A stretch of DNA of 64,000 bases from Rhodocyclales bacterium. GTDB taxonomy: Bacteria > Pseudomonadota > Gammaproteobacteria > Burkholderiales > Rhodocyclaceae. The stretch spans positions 1 to 64,000 of the forward strand of contig JAQGMG010000009.1 of NCBI GenBank assembly GCA_028292485.1. The letters are read 5' to 3'. The position numbers and the translations under genes were made by a program. Below the pieces are notes generated by a model. That model did no database searches, had not been told where the DNA came from, and saw only the letters and a program-made list of their open reading frames with translations. Positions 18,306 to 26,743 of the stretch are shown here, one piece after another. Positions within the stretch are counted from its first letter, which is position 1. Each line of letters starts with the position of its first letter.

Positions 18306-20527
18306 GACGACTCTCCTGGCAGCGCCTTTGTGTCCACAACCGGCAACGCTCGCCGTGCTTCGCGCCGACGCACCATGCGACGCATCTGCCAGCCGCCCAG
18401 CAGGAGCAGCGCAATCAACACGGCAGCCGGCCACAGAACGGGGCGATTCCAGGCATGCCGCTGTTGCTCGCGCAATGCCGTGTCGACCCGCTGGTATTTG
18501 CGTGAGGAGCGGATGATCCTGCCCGGCTTGGTGTTCTGCAACCAGGCGTGGCGCAGGAAAAATGCCTCGTCATGCCAACCGAATACCCATGGCGCGTCGT
18601 ATCGCAGCATGGCAACCATGCGGTCGATCAGCGCCGTGCGCGCCGGGTCGTCGATGTCCATGGCCTTGAGCTGCACGTAAAGGCGGTCGTATTCGGGATT
18701 GATATAGTTTGCCGTGTTTTCGCCGTCGTATTTTGACCTGGCATGCTTGCCATAAAACAGGAACAGAAAATTCTCCGGATCGGGGTAGTCGGCACCCCAC
18801 CCCCAGAACAGGATCTGGAAATTGCCGCTGCGTGTCTTGTCCTGGAAGCGGTTGAAGTCGGTCAGGCGCGGTACGAGCTGGATGCCGAGCTTCTTGAACT
18901 GCTGGGCAAGCCAGTCGATGCGCCCCCCCGCGCTACCGACGCCATCGAAGTAAAGGATCAGCGGCTCGCCGCTCTTTGCATCGCGACCGTCGGGATAGCC
19001 TGCTTCAGCAAGCAGCTTGCGGGCAACGGCAATATCCTTGCGTTGCACCTTGCCGTTGACGCAGTCATAGACGACCGTGTTGCGGCCAGCACAACCATCG
19101 CGGTAGCCGGCGATGCCGGGCGGAATGGGGCCTTGCGCGGGCATGCCAAGACCGTTGTAGAAAACGGCGAGTTGTTCCTCGATGTCGATGGCGATCGATA
19201 TGGCCTGGCGCAGCTTGCGGGCGTGCTCCTGCGAAGCTGCATTCTCCCCGCCGCCGAGCACCGGGTCGAGCATGTTGAATGCATAGTAGCGGACGCCTGG
19301 TTCGACTTCCGTCTGCAGCCGGATGCCACGCTTCTGCATATCGTCGGTGATATCGAGCCCACCACGCTCCGGCATGCTGACGGCCGAGTCGAAACTGGCC
19401 AGCGACATGCGCGCTGAATTGAACTGATCGTAATAGCCTTGCAGGAATTTGTTCCAGAACGGGATGGCTTCGCTTTCTTTCTGCAGACTGATGGCATCGA
19501 TCAGCGGCAGAGCTTGCCCGCAATCTTTCAGCAGGCCTGCCGCGCGATCGGCATCGCTGCCTTCGCACGGGTAGGTCTCGCCGCGCCAGTTCGGATTGCG
19601 TACCAAGCGAATCTCGCGGTTCGCGTCATGCTTGGCCTGCATGAACGGGCCGGTGCCGACCGGCCATACATCCAGCGTCAGATTGTTTTGCTTCATGCCA
19701 GGCTGCGAGAAGAAGCGGTCCGCTTCCCACGGTACGGGTACGACAAAAGTCTGTGTGAGCCAGTACACGAACTGCGGATACTTGCCATGCAGGGTAATGC
19801 GTAAGGTGTGCGCATCGGGCGTCTCCACGCCGCGCAAAGGGTATTTGCGCAGATCTATCCAGCCCGCCGGACTGATCTTGCCTTGCTTGACGTCGGTGGC
19901 GAGTTGCGCCTGCAACTCTTCGAGCCCATCGATCAGCTTGAGTGTTTCAAACACCGGCGATTGCAGGCCAGGCCGCGCCAGGCGTTTGATCTGGTAGGCG
20001 AAGTCTTCGGCTGTGAGCTCGCGCGTGGCGGACTGCGCGAAATCCGATGGCATGTATTTGCCAGCAATGTCTCCGGGAGTAAGGGCGTGGTACAGGTAGT
20101 GCCCGTCGCCACCTTTGTCATCGCGTGCGAATGCGGGATGCGGCTGGAAGCGCACGCCTTCGCGAATGTGGATTTCATAAACGGTGCGCGCCACCCGCCC
20201 GGCCGGAGCCCGATCGGGCAGCTTCCTGCCACGCGCATCGAGGTAGCGCACCTTCGGCATCGCCGTCGCAAGTTGCGGCTTCAGCGCGTAAGGGCGCTTG
20301 AGAAAGTCGTAGTCGTAGAGCGGTTCGTAGATCTGGTAGAGGATGTCGGCTTCGTTCTCGACATAGGACTGCACCGGATCAAGATGTTTGGGGCGCTCGG
20401 AGAAGAAGTCGTAAACGATGCGCCGAGAGCTGTCGCTTGCAGGGTAGGGATTGTTGGCGTCGCTGCCATCGCGACTACACGCGATGAGGGCGATTGCAAG
20501 CAGCCCGGCGAGTACGTGGCGCAACAT
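18302..20527 (-). CDS. Peptide-binding lipoprotein of the ABC transporter (SBP family 5)
   Basis: From the ATG at 20527 this is a 741-residue protein beginning with a lipoprotein signal (MLRHVLAGLLAIALIAC, lipid-attachment cysteine 17). An extracellular solute-binding protein family 5 domain follows (for example YPLRGVETPDAHTLRITL, QNPNWRGETYPC-type region). A single hydrophobic span near the C-terminus (PVLWPAAVLIALLLLGGW) followed by an Arg-rich tail is unusual for this family and suggests anchoring at both ends. Open frame extends upstream to 20686, but those residues look non-coding. It heads a four-gene coupled operon. Confidence 0.88.
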   Translation of the reverse strand: MLRHVLAGLLAIALIACSRDGSDANNPYPASDSSRRIVYDFFSERPKHLDPVQSYVENEADILYQIYEPLYDYDFLKRPYALKPQLATAMPKVRYLDARGRKLPDRAPAGRVARTVYEIHIREGVRFQPHPAFARDDKGGDGHYLYHALTPGDIAGKYMPSDFAQSATRELTAEDFAYQIKRLARPGLQSPVFETLKLIDGLEELQAQLATDVKQGKISPAGWIDLRKYPLRGVETPDAHTLRITLHGKYPQFVYWLTQTFVVPVPWEADRFFSQPGMKQNNLTLDVWPVGTGPFMQAKHDANREIRLVRNPNWRGETYPCEGSDADRAAGLLKDCGQALPLIDAISLQKESEAIPFWNKFLQGYYDQFNSARMSLASFDSAVSMPERGGLDITDDMQKRGIRLQTEVEPGVRYYAFNMLDPVLGGGENAASQEHARKLRQAISIAIDIEEQLAVFYNGLGMPAQGPIPPGIAGYRDGCAGRNTVVYDCVNGKVQRKDIAVARKLLAEAGYPDGRDAKSGEPLILYFDGVGSAGGRIDWLAQQFKKLGIQLVPRLTDFNRFQDKTRSGNFQILFWGWGADYPDPENFLFLFYGKHARSKYDGENTANYINPEYDRLYVQLKAMDIDDPARTALIDRMVAMLRYDAPWVFGWHDEAFFLRHAWLQNTKPGRIIRSSRKYQRVDTALREQQRHAWNRPVLWPAAVLIALLLLGGWQMRRMVRRREARRALPVVDTKALPGESS

Positions 20528-20781
20528 TTGGAGCGCAGTATTTCGATTTTGTCTACATGCCATTGTGCTAATTGCCAAATGTCGCAGGTCGGGAGTCAGA
20601 CATTGAAGGCGAAGATTACCAGCATCGCGCCGAGTGGCGTCTGTCGCGCCGAAACATATGCTGTGGGCTCGCGCAAATTGGGCCACGCCACGCGCTATTC
20701 AATATATCCCCGATATCTGCGGTGAAGGTAGCGAGTGTAAGATGGCCTCTCTCCGCAAAAGCCATTGTCCACAGGTGTTTC

Positions 20782-21975
20782 ATGGCCGATATCATCCCCG
20801 AAATACTCGCACTCGGTGAAGCGCTGACGGCAATCCGCCGTGACATCCACGCGCATCCCGAACTGGCTTTCGATGAGCATCGTACGGCCGCGCTGGTGGC
20901 CGAACGCCTCGAAGCGCTGGGCGTCGAAACGCATCGCGGGATAGGCAAGACCGGCGTGGTGGGCGTAATTCATGGGCGCGGCGACAGCAAGCGGGCGATT
21001 GCCTTGCGTGCCGACATGGACGCCTTGCCGATGCAGGAGCACAACGACTTTGCGCATCGCTCATGTCATGAAGGCCGCATGCATGCTTGCGGTCATGATG
21101 GCCACACCACGATGCTGCTCGGCGCGGCCGAATACCTGGCGCAGACGCGCAATTTTGATGGTGCGGTCGTACTCGTATTTCAGCCGGCAGAGGAGGGCCT
21201 GGGAGGCGGTGCGGCGATGATTGCCGACGGCTTCTTCGAGCGTTTTCCGGTCGAAGCCGTGTTCGGTATGCACAACTGGCCGGGCATGCCGGCCGGGCAG
21301 TTCGGCGTCACGCCCGGGCCGGTGATGGCGAGCGCGGACCGCTTCGATATTGTCGTTAAGGGACGTGGTGCGCATGCGGCCATGCCGCATCAGGGCATCA
21401 ATCCGATTGTCGCGGCAACACACCTTGTGCAGGCCTTGCAGACGATTGCTGCGCGTACGACCGACCCGCTCGATGCGGTCGTGGTTTCCGTTACCCGGTT
21501 TCATGCGGGAGAGGCATACAACGTGATTCCGGATATGGCGCGTCTGTGCGGGACGGTGCGTGCCTTGTCGGCGCAAGTTCGCGCTGCCACGCGCTCCGCC
21601 ATGCAACGCATCTGCGACGGTGTGACGATTGCCCATGGTGTAAAAATCGACTTTGATTACCAGGACGGTTATCCACCTACGGTCAACACCATGGGCGAAG
21701 CGCAACTGTGCCGCGAGGTTGCTGCGAGTCTGGTGGGGGAAGAAGCTGTGGGATGGATGCTGCGGCCGAGCATGGGCGCAGAGGATTTTGCCTATTTCCT
21801 GGAAAAACGTCCCGGCTGCTATGTGTGGATCGGCAATGATAGCGAAGCCGGAGAAGGGCAAGGCGGCTGCATGCTGCATAACCCACGCTTCGACTTCAAT
21901 GACGACATCATTGCGCTGGGCGTCACATACTGGGTGCGCCTTGCTGAACGTTATCTTGGCGCGCCTGCAGCCTAG
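20782..21975 (+). CDS. M20-family amidohydrolase/peptidase
   Basis: This 397-residue protein has M20D signatures. HACGHDGHT supplies the metal-binding Cys/His region, PAEEGLGGG the catalytic glutamate, GMHNWPG a further His ligand, and PSMGAEDFAYFLE the C-terminal His-replacing segment. Relatives hydrolyse N-acyl amino acids, hippurate or short peptides. It is divergent from the peptide ABC transporter with 254 bp between start codons, so import followed by cytoplasmic hydrolysis of acyl-peptides is a fair inference. The ATG at 20782 begins the family homology; the frame is open to 20572 without support. Confidence 0.92.
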   Translation: MADIIPEILALGEALTAIRRDIHAHPELAFDEHRTAALVAERLEALGVETHRGIGKTGVVGVIHGRGDSKRAIALRADMDALPMQEHNDFAHRSCHEGRMHACGHDGHTTMLLGAAEYLAQTRNFDGAVVLVFQPAEEGLGGGAAMIADGFFERFPVEAVFGMHNWPGMPAGQFGVTPGPVMASADRFDIVVKGRGAHAAMPHQGINPIVAATHLVQALQTIAARTTDPLDAVVVSVTRFHAGEAYNVIPDMARLCGTVRALSAQVRAATRSAMQRICDGVTIAHGVKIDFDYQDGYPPTVNTMGEAQLCREVAASLVGEEAVGWMLRPSMGAEDFAYFLEKRPGCYVWIGNDSEAGEGQGGCMLHNPRFDFNDDIIALGVTYWVRLAERYLGAPAA

Positions 21976-22074
21976 TTCTTCCGCATTTTCCAGCGCAAAG
22001 TGCTGGTCGGTGCTCTACGCCACGTCAATGCAACTGTAGCCGACCTGGCTTGCCACTATTTTCCACACTGACAA

Positions 22075-22100
22075 GACGACCATCCGGAAGGATGGTCGTC
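22075..22100. terminator. Bidirectional hairpin between the M20 gene and a small secreted-protein gene
   Basis: An 11-bp perfect stem (GACGACCATCC / GGATGGTCGTC) is closed by a GGAA tetraloop. It lies between convergent genes ending at 21975 and 22109 and is most simply a shared terminator. Confidence 0.65.
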
Positions 22101-22108
22101 GTGCGTGG

Positions 22109-22396
22109 TCAGTGGAACGGGATGATGATTGGCGGCAGACCGATCTGCACTACGACGCCTGGCTCGCTGCGGTAGACCGGTACGGGTCGTTCATACACGA
22201 CTGGTTCGTAATAACGTGGCTCGCGCACGGCATAGCGGCGCTCCACAACGCGTTCGCCACGATAGCCATGCCCGTAATAATGATCGTGACCCCAACCGTG
22301 GCGATTGTCATAACCACGAGCGTTCGCACCGACGGATAAAGTCATGAGGCCCAGGCCGAACACGACTGCGGAAATAACGCGGTTTCTTGTCTTCAT
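22109..22396 (-). CDS. Small secreted Tyr/Arg/His-rich protein
   Basis: This 95-residue protein begins with a signal peptide (MKTRNRVISAVVFGLGLMTL... ending SVGANA). The mature part is rich in Tyr, His, Arg and Pro (RHGWGHDHYYGHGYRG, YEPVVYERPVPVY) and ends in a hydrophobic IGLPPIIIP stretch. Similar short exported YXXP proteins are common in betaproteobacteria, but I know no function. GAGGAG lies 8 bases before the ATG. About 100 bp upstream are three direct repeats resembling a response-regulator site. Confidence 0.8.
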   Translation of the reverse strand: MKTRNRVISAVVFGLGLMTLSVGANARGYDNRHGWGHDHYYGHGYRGERVVERRYAVREPRYYEPVVYERPVPVYRSEPGVVVQIGLPPIIIPFH

Positions 22397-22497
22397 GATT
22401 TCATCTCCTCTTTCGGATCGAGGACTGGTGATCGGCTGTTCAACTAGCCCAAATGCCTCGACATGATTGAAGCTTAGCCAGCAGCAACCGCGCCCGT

Positions 22498-22524
22498 TGT
22501 AAGAAACTGTAAGCAAATGCTAAG
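22498..22524 (-). promoter_or_regulatory. Triple direct repeat, possible response-regulator binding site
   Basis: On the plus strand TGTAAG (22498-22503), TGTAAG (22508-22513) and TGCTAAG (22518-22524) recur every 10 bases. Read on the minus strand this is CTTAG-N6-CTTAC-N5-CTTAC, a layout like OmpR/PmrA/QseB-type boxes. It lies about 100 bp upstream of the minus-strand secreted-protein gene, so it could place a regulator on one face of the helix next to that promoter. Confidence 0.4.
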
Positions 22525-22846
22525 GGCGCCAGGAATGAGTAAGACAGCGGCAATTCTGTTAGGCAGAAATGTGTACGAATGTGTACGAATTGCGACGCTT
22601 CGGCGTCTACTTATGACCATTCGTGAGAAATTTGTAGAGCCGTCTTGCGGGCGGCGCGAGAATGCGCTCTTCGCAAATATGATGTTTTTGATGGATTCAT
22701 CGCCTTGTGCTATTCGGTCTTTGTCTCCCGATAGAGCTGGTAGTTGTTTCCAACCATGTCTATATTGCAGTGCACCAACACGTTAAATGACAAGGAAAGC
22801 CCGGCTTTCAATGCGGGTCTAGATTCACAAACGACCTGGTTGAGCC
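22525..22846. other. Intergenic region with no supported gene
   Basis: This holds a perfect tandem repeat of the decamer ATGTGTACGA (22571-22590), but no reading frame with recognisable similarity or a good ribosome site. Short AT-rich stretches (for example TATATT near 22762) could belong to a promoter of the gene at 22847; I cannot define it. Confidence 0.4.
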
Positions 22847-23809
22847 ATGACTGACGCCGATCCTGCTGTTGTGTCCGCCGTTACCCCGAACGTGATTCCT
22901 TTTGGCAGCAAACGCCTGATCGATGGACAGGAGCGGGTGTATTACTACGGCTACTGGATCAAGACCTACGAGGCGCCGGAAGACACCTTGATGGCCAAGA
23001 AACGCTTGATCGAAGCGCTGACACGTCGGCTCTTCAATCACGTCGAGCACGGCATCAACATACCCGGTCATCGCCTGGCCGAAGCACGCACGGCGTTTGG
23101 TGAAGAGAGCGATCCGGAAAAGAAGCGGGTCAAGGGCGCCATGCTGGCGGGGGCACTTTTCAACCGTGCTACCGACATTTTTACCAAGCTGGTCGAGTTG
23201 CAGGCTGCCGGCGTGGAAATCGCTACGGATAATGCGTTGATGCGCGAGTGCGGACGCTGTCTGCAAGAGGCGCTGGAGCTTGGCAAGACGGTATTCCATC
23301 GCAGCGGCGAAGAGGGCATCGACGAACTCTGGGGCGAGCCCTTCAAGGCATTCTCGATTCCGGTAGAGGCGGTGTACGAGAGCCGTTACATCAAGATTGC
23401 ACAGGCCATGCGCGACACCGATGCGCTGACCGGCGTGCTCATCGACACTTTTGAGGGCGATGCCATGTTCGAAGGCATCGTGCCGGTGATCCAGCGCTTT
23501 GCCGAAACGGCCAAGACCAAGACTGAGACCTTGCGCACCGATGCGAACATCTTCGATATCTGGTCTGACTTCGCCGTCGCCGGCGAACGACTGCGCAATT
23601 TCCATCCCCATTTGCCTGCCCGGCCGACCGAATCGCAAACGCGTCAGGCTGAGCACGGTGTGCGGCTGGCGCGCCAAGTGCGAGGCCTGGTCTGTGACAT
23701 CACGCGCGCGCGCGTCTCCATGCCCAAGAGCACGGACCAGATCGTGGAGCGCTGCAAAGCTTACCGGGCAAGCTATCCCAAGCTGCTGCAGACGGCCGCT
23801 CTGGCCTGA
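22847..23809 (+). CDS. Conserved-looking cytoplasmic protein of unknown function, 320 residues
   Basis: I do not recognise a family. The protein is soluble, without signal peptide or membrane span. It is predicted mainly alpha-helical, with many charged heptad-like stretches (for example residues 45-75 and 115-150), and has a glycine-bounded YYYGYWIKTYEAPEDTL segment near residue 33. Codon use matches the neighbours, so it is a real gene. The ribosome site is weak (TTGAGCC before ATG). It is flanked by genes with no functional link. Confidence 0.75.
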   Translation: MTDADPAVVSAVTPNVIPFGSKRLIDGQERVYYYGYWIKTYEAPEDTLMAKKRLIEALTRRLFNHVEHGINIPGHRLAEARTAFGEESDPEKKRVKGAMLAGALFNRATDIFTKLVELQAAGVEIATDNALMRECGRCLQEALELGKTVFHRSGEEGIDELWGEPFKAFSIPVEAVYESRYIKIAQAMRDTDALTGVLIDTFEGDAMFEGIVPVIQRFAETAKTKTETLRTDANIFDIWSDFAVAGERLRNFHPHLPARPTESQTRQAEHGVRLARQVRGLVCDITRARVSMPKSTDQIVERCKAYRASYPKLLQTAALA

Positions 23810-23957
23810 CCGGCTACGCCTGAAAACGCTGGAAGCATTTTCCGGCGCACTGGCGTATTCGTTGGTATGTGAGTGTCATTGCGACTGACAGCCACAGCAA
23901 TTGGCATCCCGAACAAACTCGATACCTGCCACGCATGAGATGGCCGGTCACTTCAGC

Positions 23958-23979
23958 CCCGCGCCATCGCTGGCGCGGG
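23958..23979 (-). terminator. Hairpin downstream of psiF
   Basis: A 9-bp GC-rich stem (CCCGCGCCA/TGGCGCGGG) with a TCGC loop begins 15 bases after the psiF stop on the minus strand. No U-run follows, so it may be a rho-dependent or stabilising hairpin. Confidence 0.45.
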
Positions 23980-23993
23980 CAGGCAAGGCTGGT

Positions 23994-24254
23994 CTACTTG
24001 GCGTCGGCAACGCACTTCTTGACGAAGCTGTTCTTGGCCGCGCCGGCAAGTTTCTTTTCAGCAGCTTGCGCGTCACAGGCAGTCTGGGCGGGCGATGCAC
24101 TGTCTGCCGCACACTTCTTGATGAAACTGTTCTTCGCCGCACCAGCGAGTTTCTTCTCGGCTGCCTTTGCTTCGCACGAAGCGTCTGCAGCAAATGCAAC
24201 GTTGAAGCTGAACAAGGCTGTGACGAGGGCGGTAAAAGTGATGAGCTTGCGCAT
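23994..24254 (-). CDS. psiF: PsiF-repeat protein
   Basis: This 86-residue protein has a signal peptide (to VAFA, residue 22) and two copies of the PsiF repeat. Each contains C-x3-AAEKKLAGAAKNSF-x-KKC, with two cysteines per repeat that could form disulfides. E. coli PsiF is induced by phosphate starvation; its function is unknown. I see no Pho box in the sequence before the gene, so phosphate control here is unproven. AAGGAG lies upstream of the ATG at 24254. Confidence 0.88.
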   Translation of the reverse strand: MRKLITFTALVTALFSFNVAFAADASCEAKAAEKKLAGAAKNSFIKKCAADSASPAQTACDAQAAEKKLAGAAKNSFVKKCVADAK

Positions 24255-24332
24255 GAGGTGACTCCTTCGTGGATGAACGGAAAACGGGGAGAGTTGCGCC
24301 CCCATTCTAGCGCCTGCGCAAGCGGCCGACCG

Positions 24333-25178
24333 TCAGCTTGATTGCGAGTCCAGCGTGAAGCTGGCGCTGTCATCTTCCGCGAGGGTGGTCGTCAGCCAGG
24401 GCATGACCTCCTTGAGGGTGGCCGCAAGTGTCCATGGCGGGTTGATGATGAACATGCCGCTGCCATGCATGCCAAACCCGTCTGTTGCCGGGCTGCGCAC
24501 GTTCAAGGTGACATGCAGCCAGTTGTCGCATTTCAACGCCCGTAGTTTCTGCGGCAGGAAGCGCGCTTCAGGTTTGGGCAGGGATGGGTGCCATACCGCA
24601 TAGGTGCCGGTTGCAAACCGCTCAAGCGCCTCCTTGAGCGTCGAAGCCACACGGCCATAGTCCTCGCGCAATTCGTATGACGGATCAATCAGCACCAGTG
24701 CGCGCTTTGAGGGCGGCGGCAAGAGTGCCTTGAGCGTCGCGAAGCCGTCATCGGCATAGACGATGGCCTGCTTGCCGGAGTTACCGAAATAACTGGCGAG
24801 GATGCGGTGGTCGGTGCTGTGCAGCTCGAACAAGCGCAATCTGTCTTGCGAGCGCAAGGCGCGTTGCGCCAGCCAAGGGGAGCCGGGGTAGGCGCGCAAA
24901 CGGCCGTCGGTATTGAGGCTGCGTACTTCTGCGACATAGTCGGCTACGGCGGGCGGCAAATCGCTGCGTTCCCACAGGCGGCTGATGCCACCTTCATGTT
25001 CGGACAGCTTGGTGGCGTGCTCCGAATCGAGCGCGTACATGCCAGCACCGGCATGCGTATCGATGACCCAGAAGGGTTTGTCTTTTTGCGCCATGTAGCG
25101 CAACAACTGCACCAGGACGAGATGTTTGAGGACGTCGGCGTGATTGCCCGCGTGGTAGGAGTGGCGATAACTGAGCAT
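24333..25178 (-). CDS. rlmJ: 23S rRNA (adenine(2030)-N6)-methyltransferase
   Basis: This 281-residue protein begins MLSYRHSYHAGNHADVLKH, the invariant N-terminus of RlmJ, with SAM-binding FWVIDTHAGAGMYAL and the catalytic LIDPSYE motif. It methylates A2030 of 23S rRNA before ribosome assembly. The family was earlier annotated ComJ for a role in using external DNA as nutrient. It stands alone between psiF and an unknown membrane protein gene. Confidence 0.93.
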   Translation of the reverse strand: MLSYRHSYHAGNHADVLKHLVLVQLLRYMAQKDKPFWVIDTHAGAGMYALDSEHATKLSEHEGGISRLWERSDLPPAVADYVAEVRSLNTDGRLRAYPGSPWLAQRALRSQDRLRLFELHSTDHRILASYFGNSGKQAIVYADDGFATLKALLPPPSKRALVLIDPSYELREDYGRVASTLKEALERFATGTYAVWHPSLPKPEARFLPQKLRALKCDNWLHVTLNVRSPATDGFGMHGSGMFIINPPWTLAATLKEVMPWLTTTLAEDDSASFTLDSQSS

Positions 25179-25282
25179 GCAATCTTTCCGGAATCATTTC
25201 ATCCCGGAATCAAAGCGCAGTCACCTGCGGCAATATCGATCCGGAAATGAAATCAGACCGCAATTGTAGGCCGGGACTGCCT

Positions 25283-25825
25283 TCAGCGCAGCTTGCCTTC
25301 AGCGTAGAGCGCCTCGAAGCGCTCCTTCGCGCGGATGTATTGATTGCTGCAATCCACGCGCGTGGCGTCATCTGCCGGCACGTCGCATTTCTTCGGGCGG
25401 CTGAAGAAGCGCTGCCAGGCTGCATCCTTGCGCGCTTCCCCGGCTTGCGTTGCAGCAGCGGCCTCATCGCGAGCGCGCATTATCTCGGCTCTTTTCTGCT
25501 CACGGCGGGCCCGGTCTTCGTCCACGAGCGTCTTCTCCCGGTGTTGTCGTTCTGCACGGGCCTCGGCGGCGAGACGTTCATCTTCGTCCGGGATCGCTTC
25601 GCTGGCCGCAGTGGTCGGCGCTACTCTTGCGACGGGTGCCGGCATGCTGCCAGGGCGGAGGAAATGGTCAGTTGTCAGCCGTGCCGCAAATACCAGGGCC
25701 GCCGCCATCAACAACGCAAGGACGAGGCGCTTGCCTGATGAAGGCTCGTGGCGATTCGCCGTTTCGGCTTCAATGGAGGCGTTTTCCGCATTGTTCCCCG
25801 CATCGTTTGCAAGTTCGTGGGCCAT
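25283..25825 (-). CDS. Single-pass membrane protein with charged coiled-coil tail, unknown
   Basis: In this 180-residue protein, residues 1-31 are polar and cytoplasmic. A membrane span covers about 33-53, then a Pro/Ala linker, then a long Arg/Glu-rich helix (about 80-135) likely to form a coiled coil. The end contains two cysteines (KKCDVPADDATRVDCSNQYI) that could pair in the periplasm. No family is recognised. AGGAAAA precedes the ATG. Confidence 0.7.
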   Translation of the reverse strand: MAHELANDAGNNAENASIEAETANRHEPSSGKRLVLALLMAAALVFAARLTTDHFLRPGSMPAPVARVAPTTAASEAIPDEDERLAAEARAERQHREKTLVDEDRARREQKRAEIMRARDEAAAATQAGEARKDAAWQRFFSRPKKCDVPADDATRVDCSNQYIRAKERFEALYAEGKLR

Positions 25826-25978
25826 GACTTTTCCTGTATCAACGCTACCAGCATAGTCGTGCTACCAGGCTCTTTGCCATCCTTCCAACGCTCGATTGAC
25901 GCTGTCTGTCGCCTCAGCTGAAGCATATTGGCTCCGCGCTCGCTGCCAGACGTATGATTCGCACACACAAATGGCGGC

Positions 25979-26728
25979 ATGAACATGTCACGAGACGAAC
26001 AGGAATTCCGGTTGTCCGATCTGCTCTTCGGCGTCCGCTGGCAGACTGCGGCCTGGCGCGCGGCGGCCGTATTCATGCTGCTCTATGTCTTGCCGGCAGC
26101 GCTGCTGCCTGCGCCAAGTCGTCTTGCTGCCTTTTTGCAACTGCTGGGAACGGTGCTGAGTTTCGTACTGACTGCGGCTGCCGCGTATCTGTTTTTGCAA
26201 ATACGCGCCGGGCAGGAGTGGGAGCTCACAGACGAGGCGATCATTGTCATACCGACTGCTGTGACGAGAGAAGAAGAGCACACCGCTCCGGCGGGTGTCG
26301 TGGCGGAAACCGCTGCACAAGTAACGCCACGAATTGCTCTCGATACGTTAGGGCAGGCTGCCCTGGAGCGATTGTGCATCGCGCTATACCGGTTCAACGG
26401 TTTGCATAGCCAGACGATTGCAACGGGAGTCGATGGCGCGTATCGCATCCGGCTTGTGCCACGGAATGCCGACAAGGCCTTTGCCATACTTCAATGTCAT
26501 GCCGGTGAGGACGCCCAGGGCGTTGAGGCATACACCGTGTTGTTGCGCGTCATGGAAGAGGACGGATTGAGCAAGGCGTTCTTTGTCGCGCCAGCTGGCT
26601 TCACTGCGGCTGTCAGCGCTGATGCGCGATCACGGCATGTGACGCTGGTCGACCTCAAGTTGTTGCAGGCAATGCTCGATCATTTGCCGGAAGCCGCGCG
26701 TATGACCGTTCTCGAGGCGACGGGCTGA
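25979..26728 (+). CDS. Two-span membrane protein with a degenerate restriction-endonuclease-like (Mrr) fold
   Basis: This 249-residue protein has two hydrophobic segments at about 28-45 and 52-72, then a cytoplasmic domain from about 115. The order in this domain is LERLCIALYRFNG, DGAYRIRLVP, AILQCHAG, YTVLLRVMEE, KAFFVAPAGFT, VTLVDLKLLQAML. This matches the Mrr-type nuclease fold, in which the catalytic triad is D...(E/Q)xK. Here the Gln is followed by Cys-His rather than x-Lys, so cleavage activity is doubtful. Family placement is inferred from motif order only. Confidence 0.6.
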   Translation: MNMSRDEQEFRLSDLLFGVRWQTAAWRAAAVFMLLYVLPAALLPAPSRLAAFLQLLGTVLSFVLTAAAAYLFLQIRAGQEWELTDEAIIVIPTAVTREEEHTAPAGVVAETAAQVTPRIALDTLGQAALERLCIALYRFNGLHSQTIATGVDGAYRIRLVPRNADKAFAILQCHAGEDAQGVEAYTVLLRVMEEDGLSKAFFVAPAGFTAAVSADARSRHVTLVDLKLLQAMLDHLPEAARMTVLEATG

Positions 26729-26743
26729 GTTGCAATACCTTGC

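Noticed and set aside
22517-22786. 89-residue plus-strand frame before the 320-residue unknown protein
   Set aside because: No ribosome site, no similarity, and irregular composition; covers the putative regulatory repeats.
24255-24332. Pho box upstream of psiF
   Set aside because: No CTGTCAT-type direct repeat in the short region between psiF and rlmJ.
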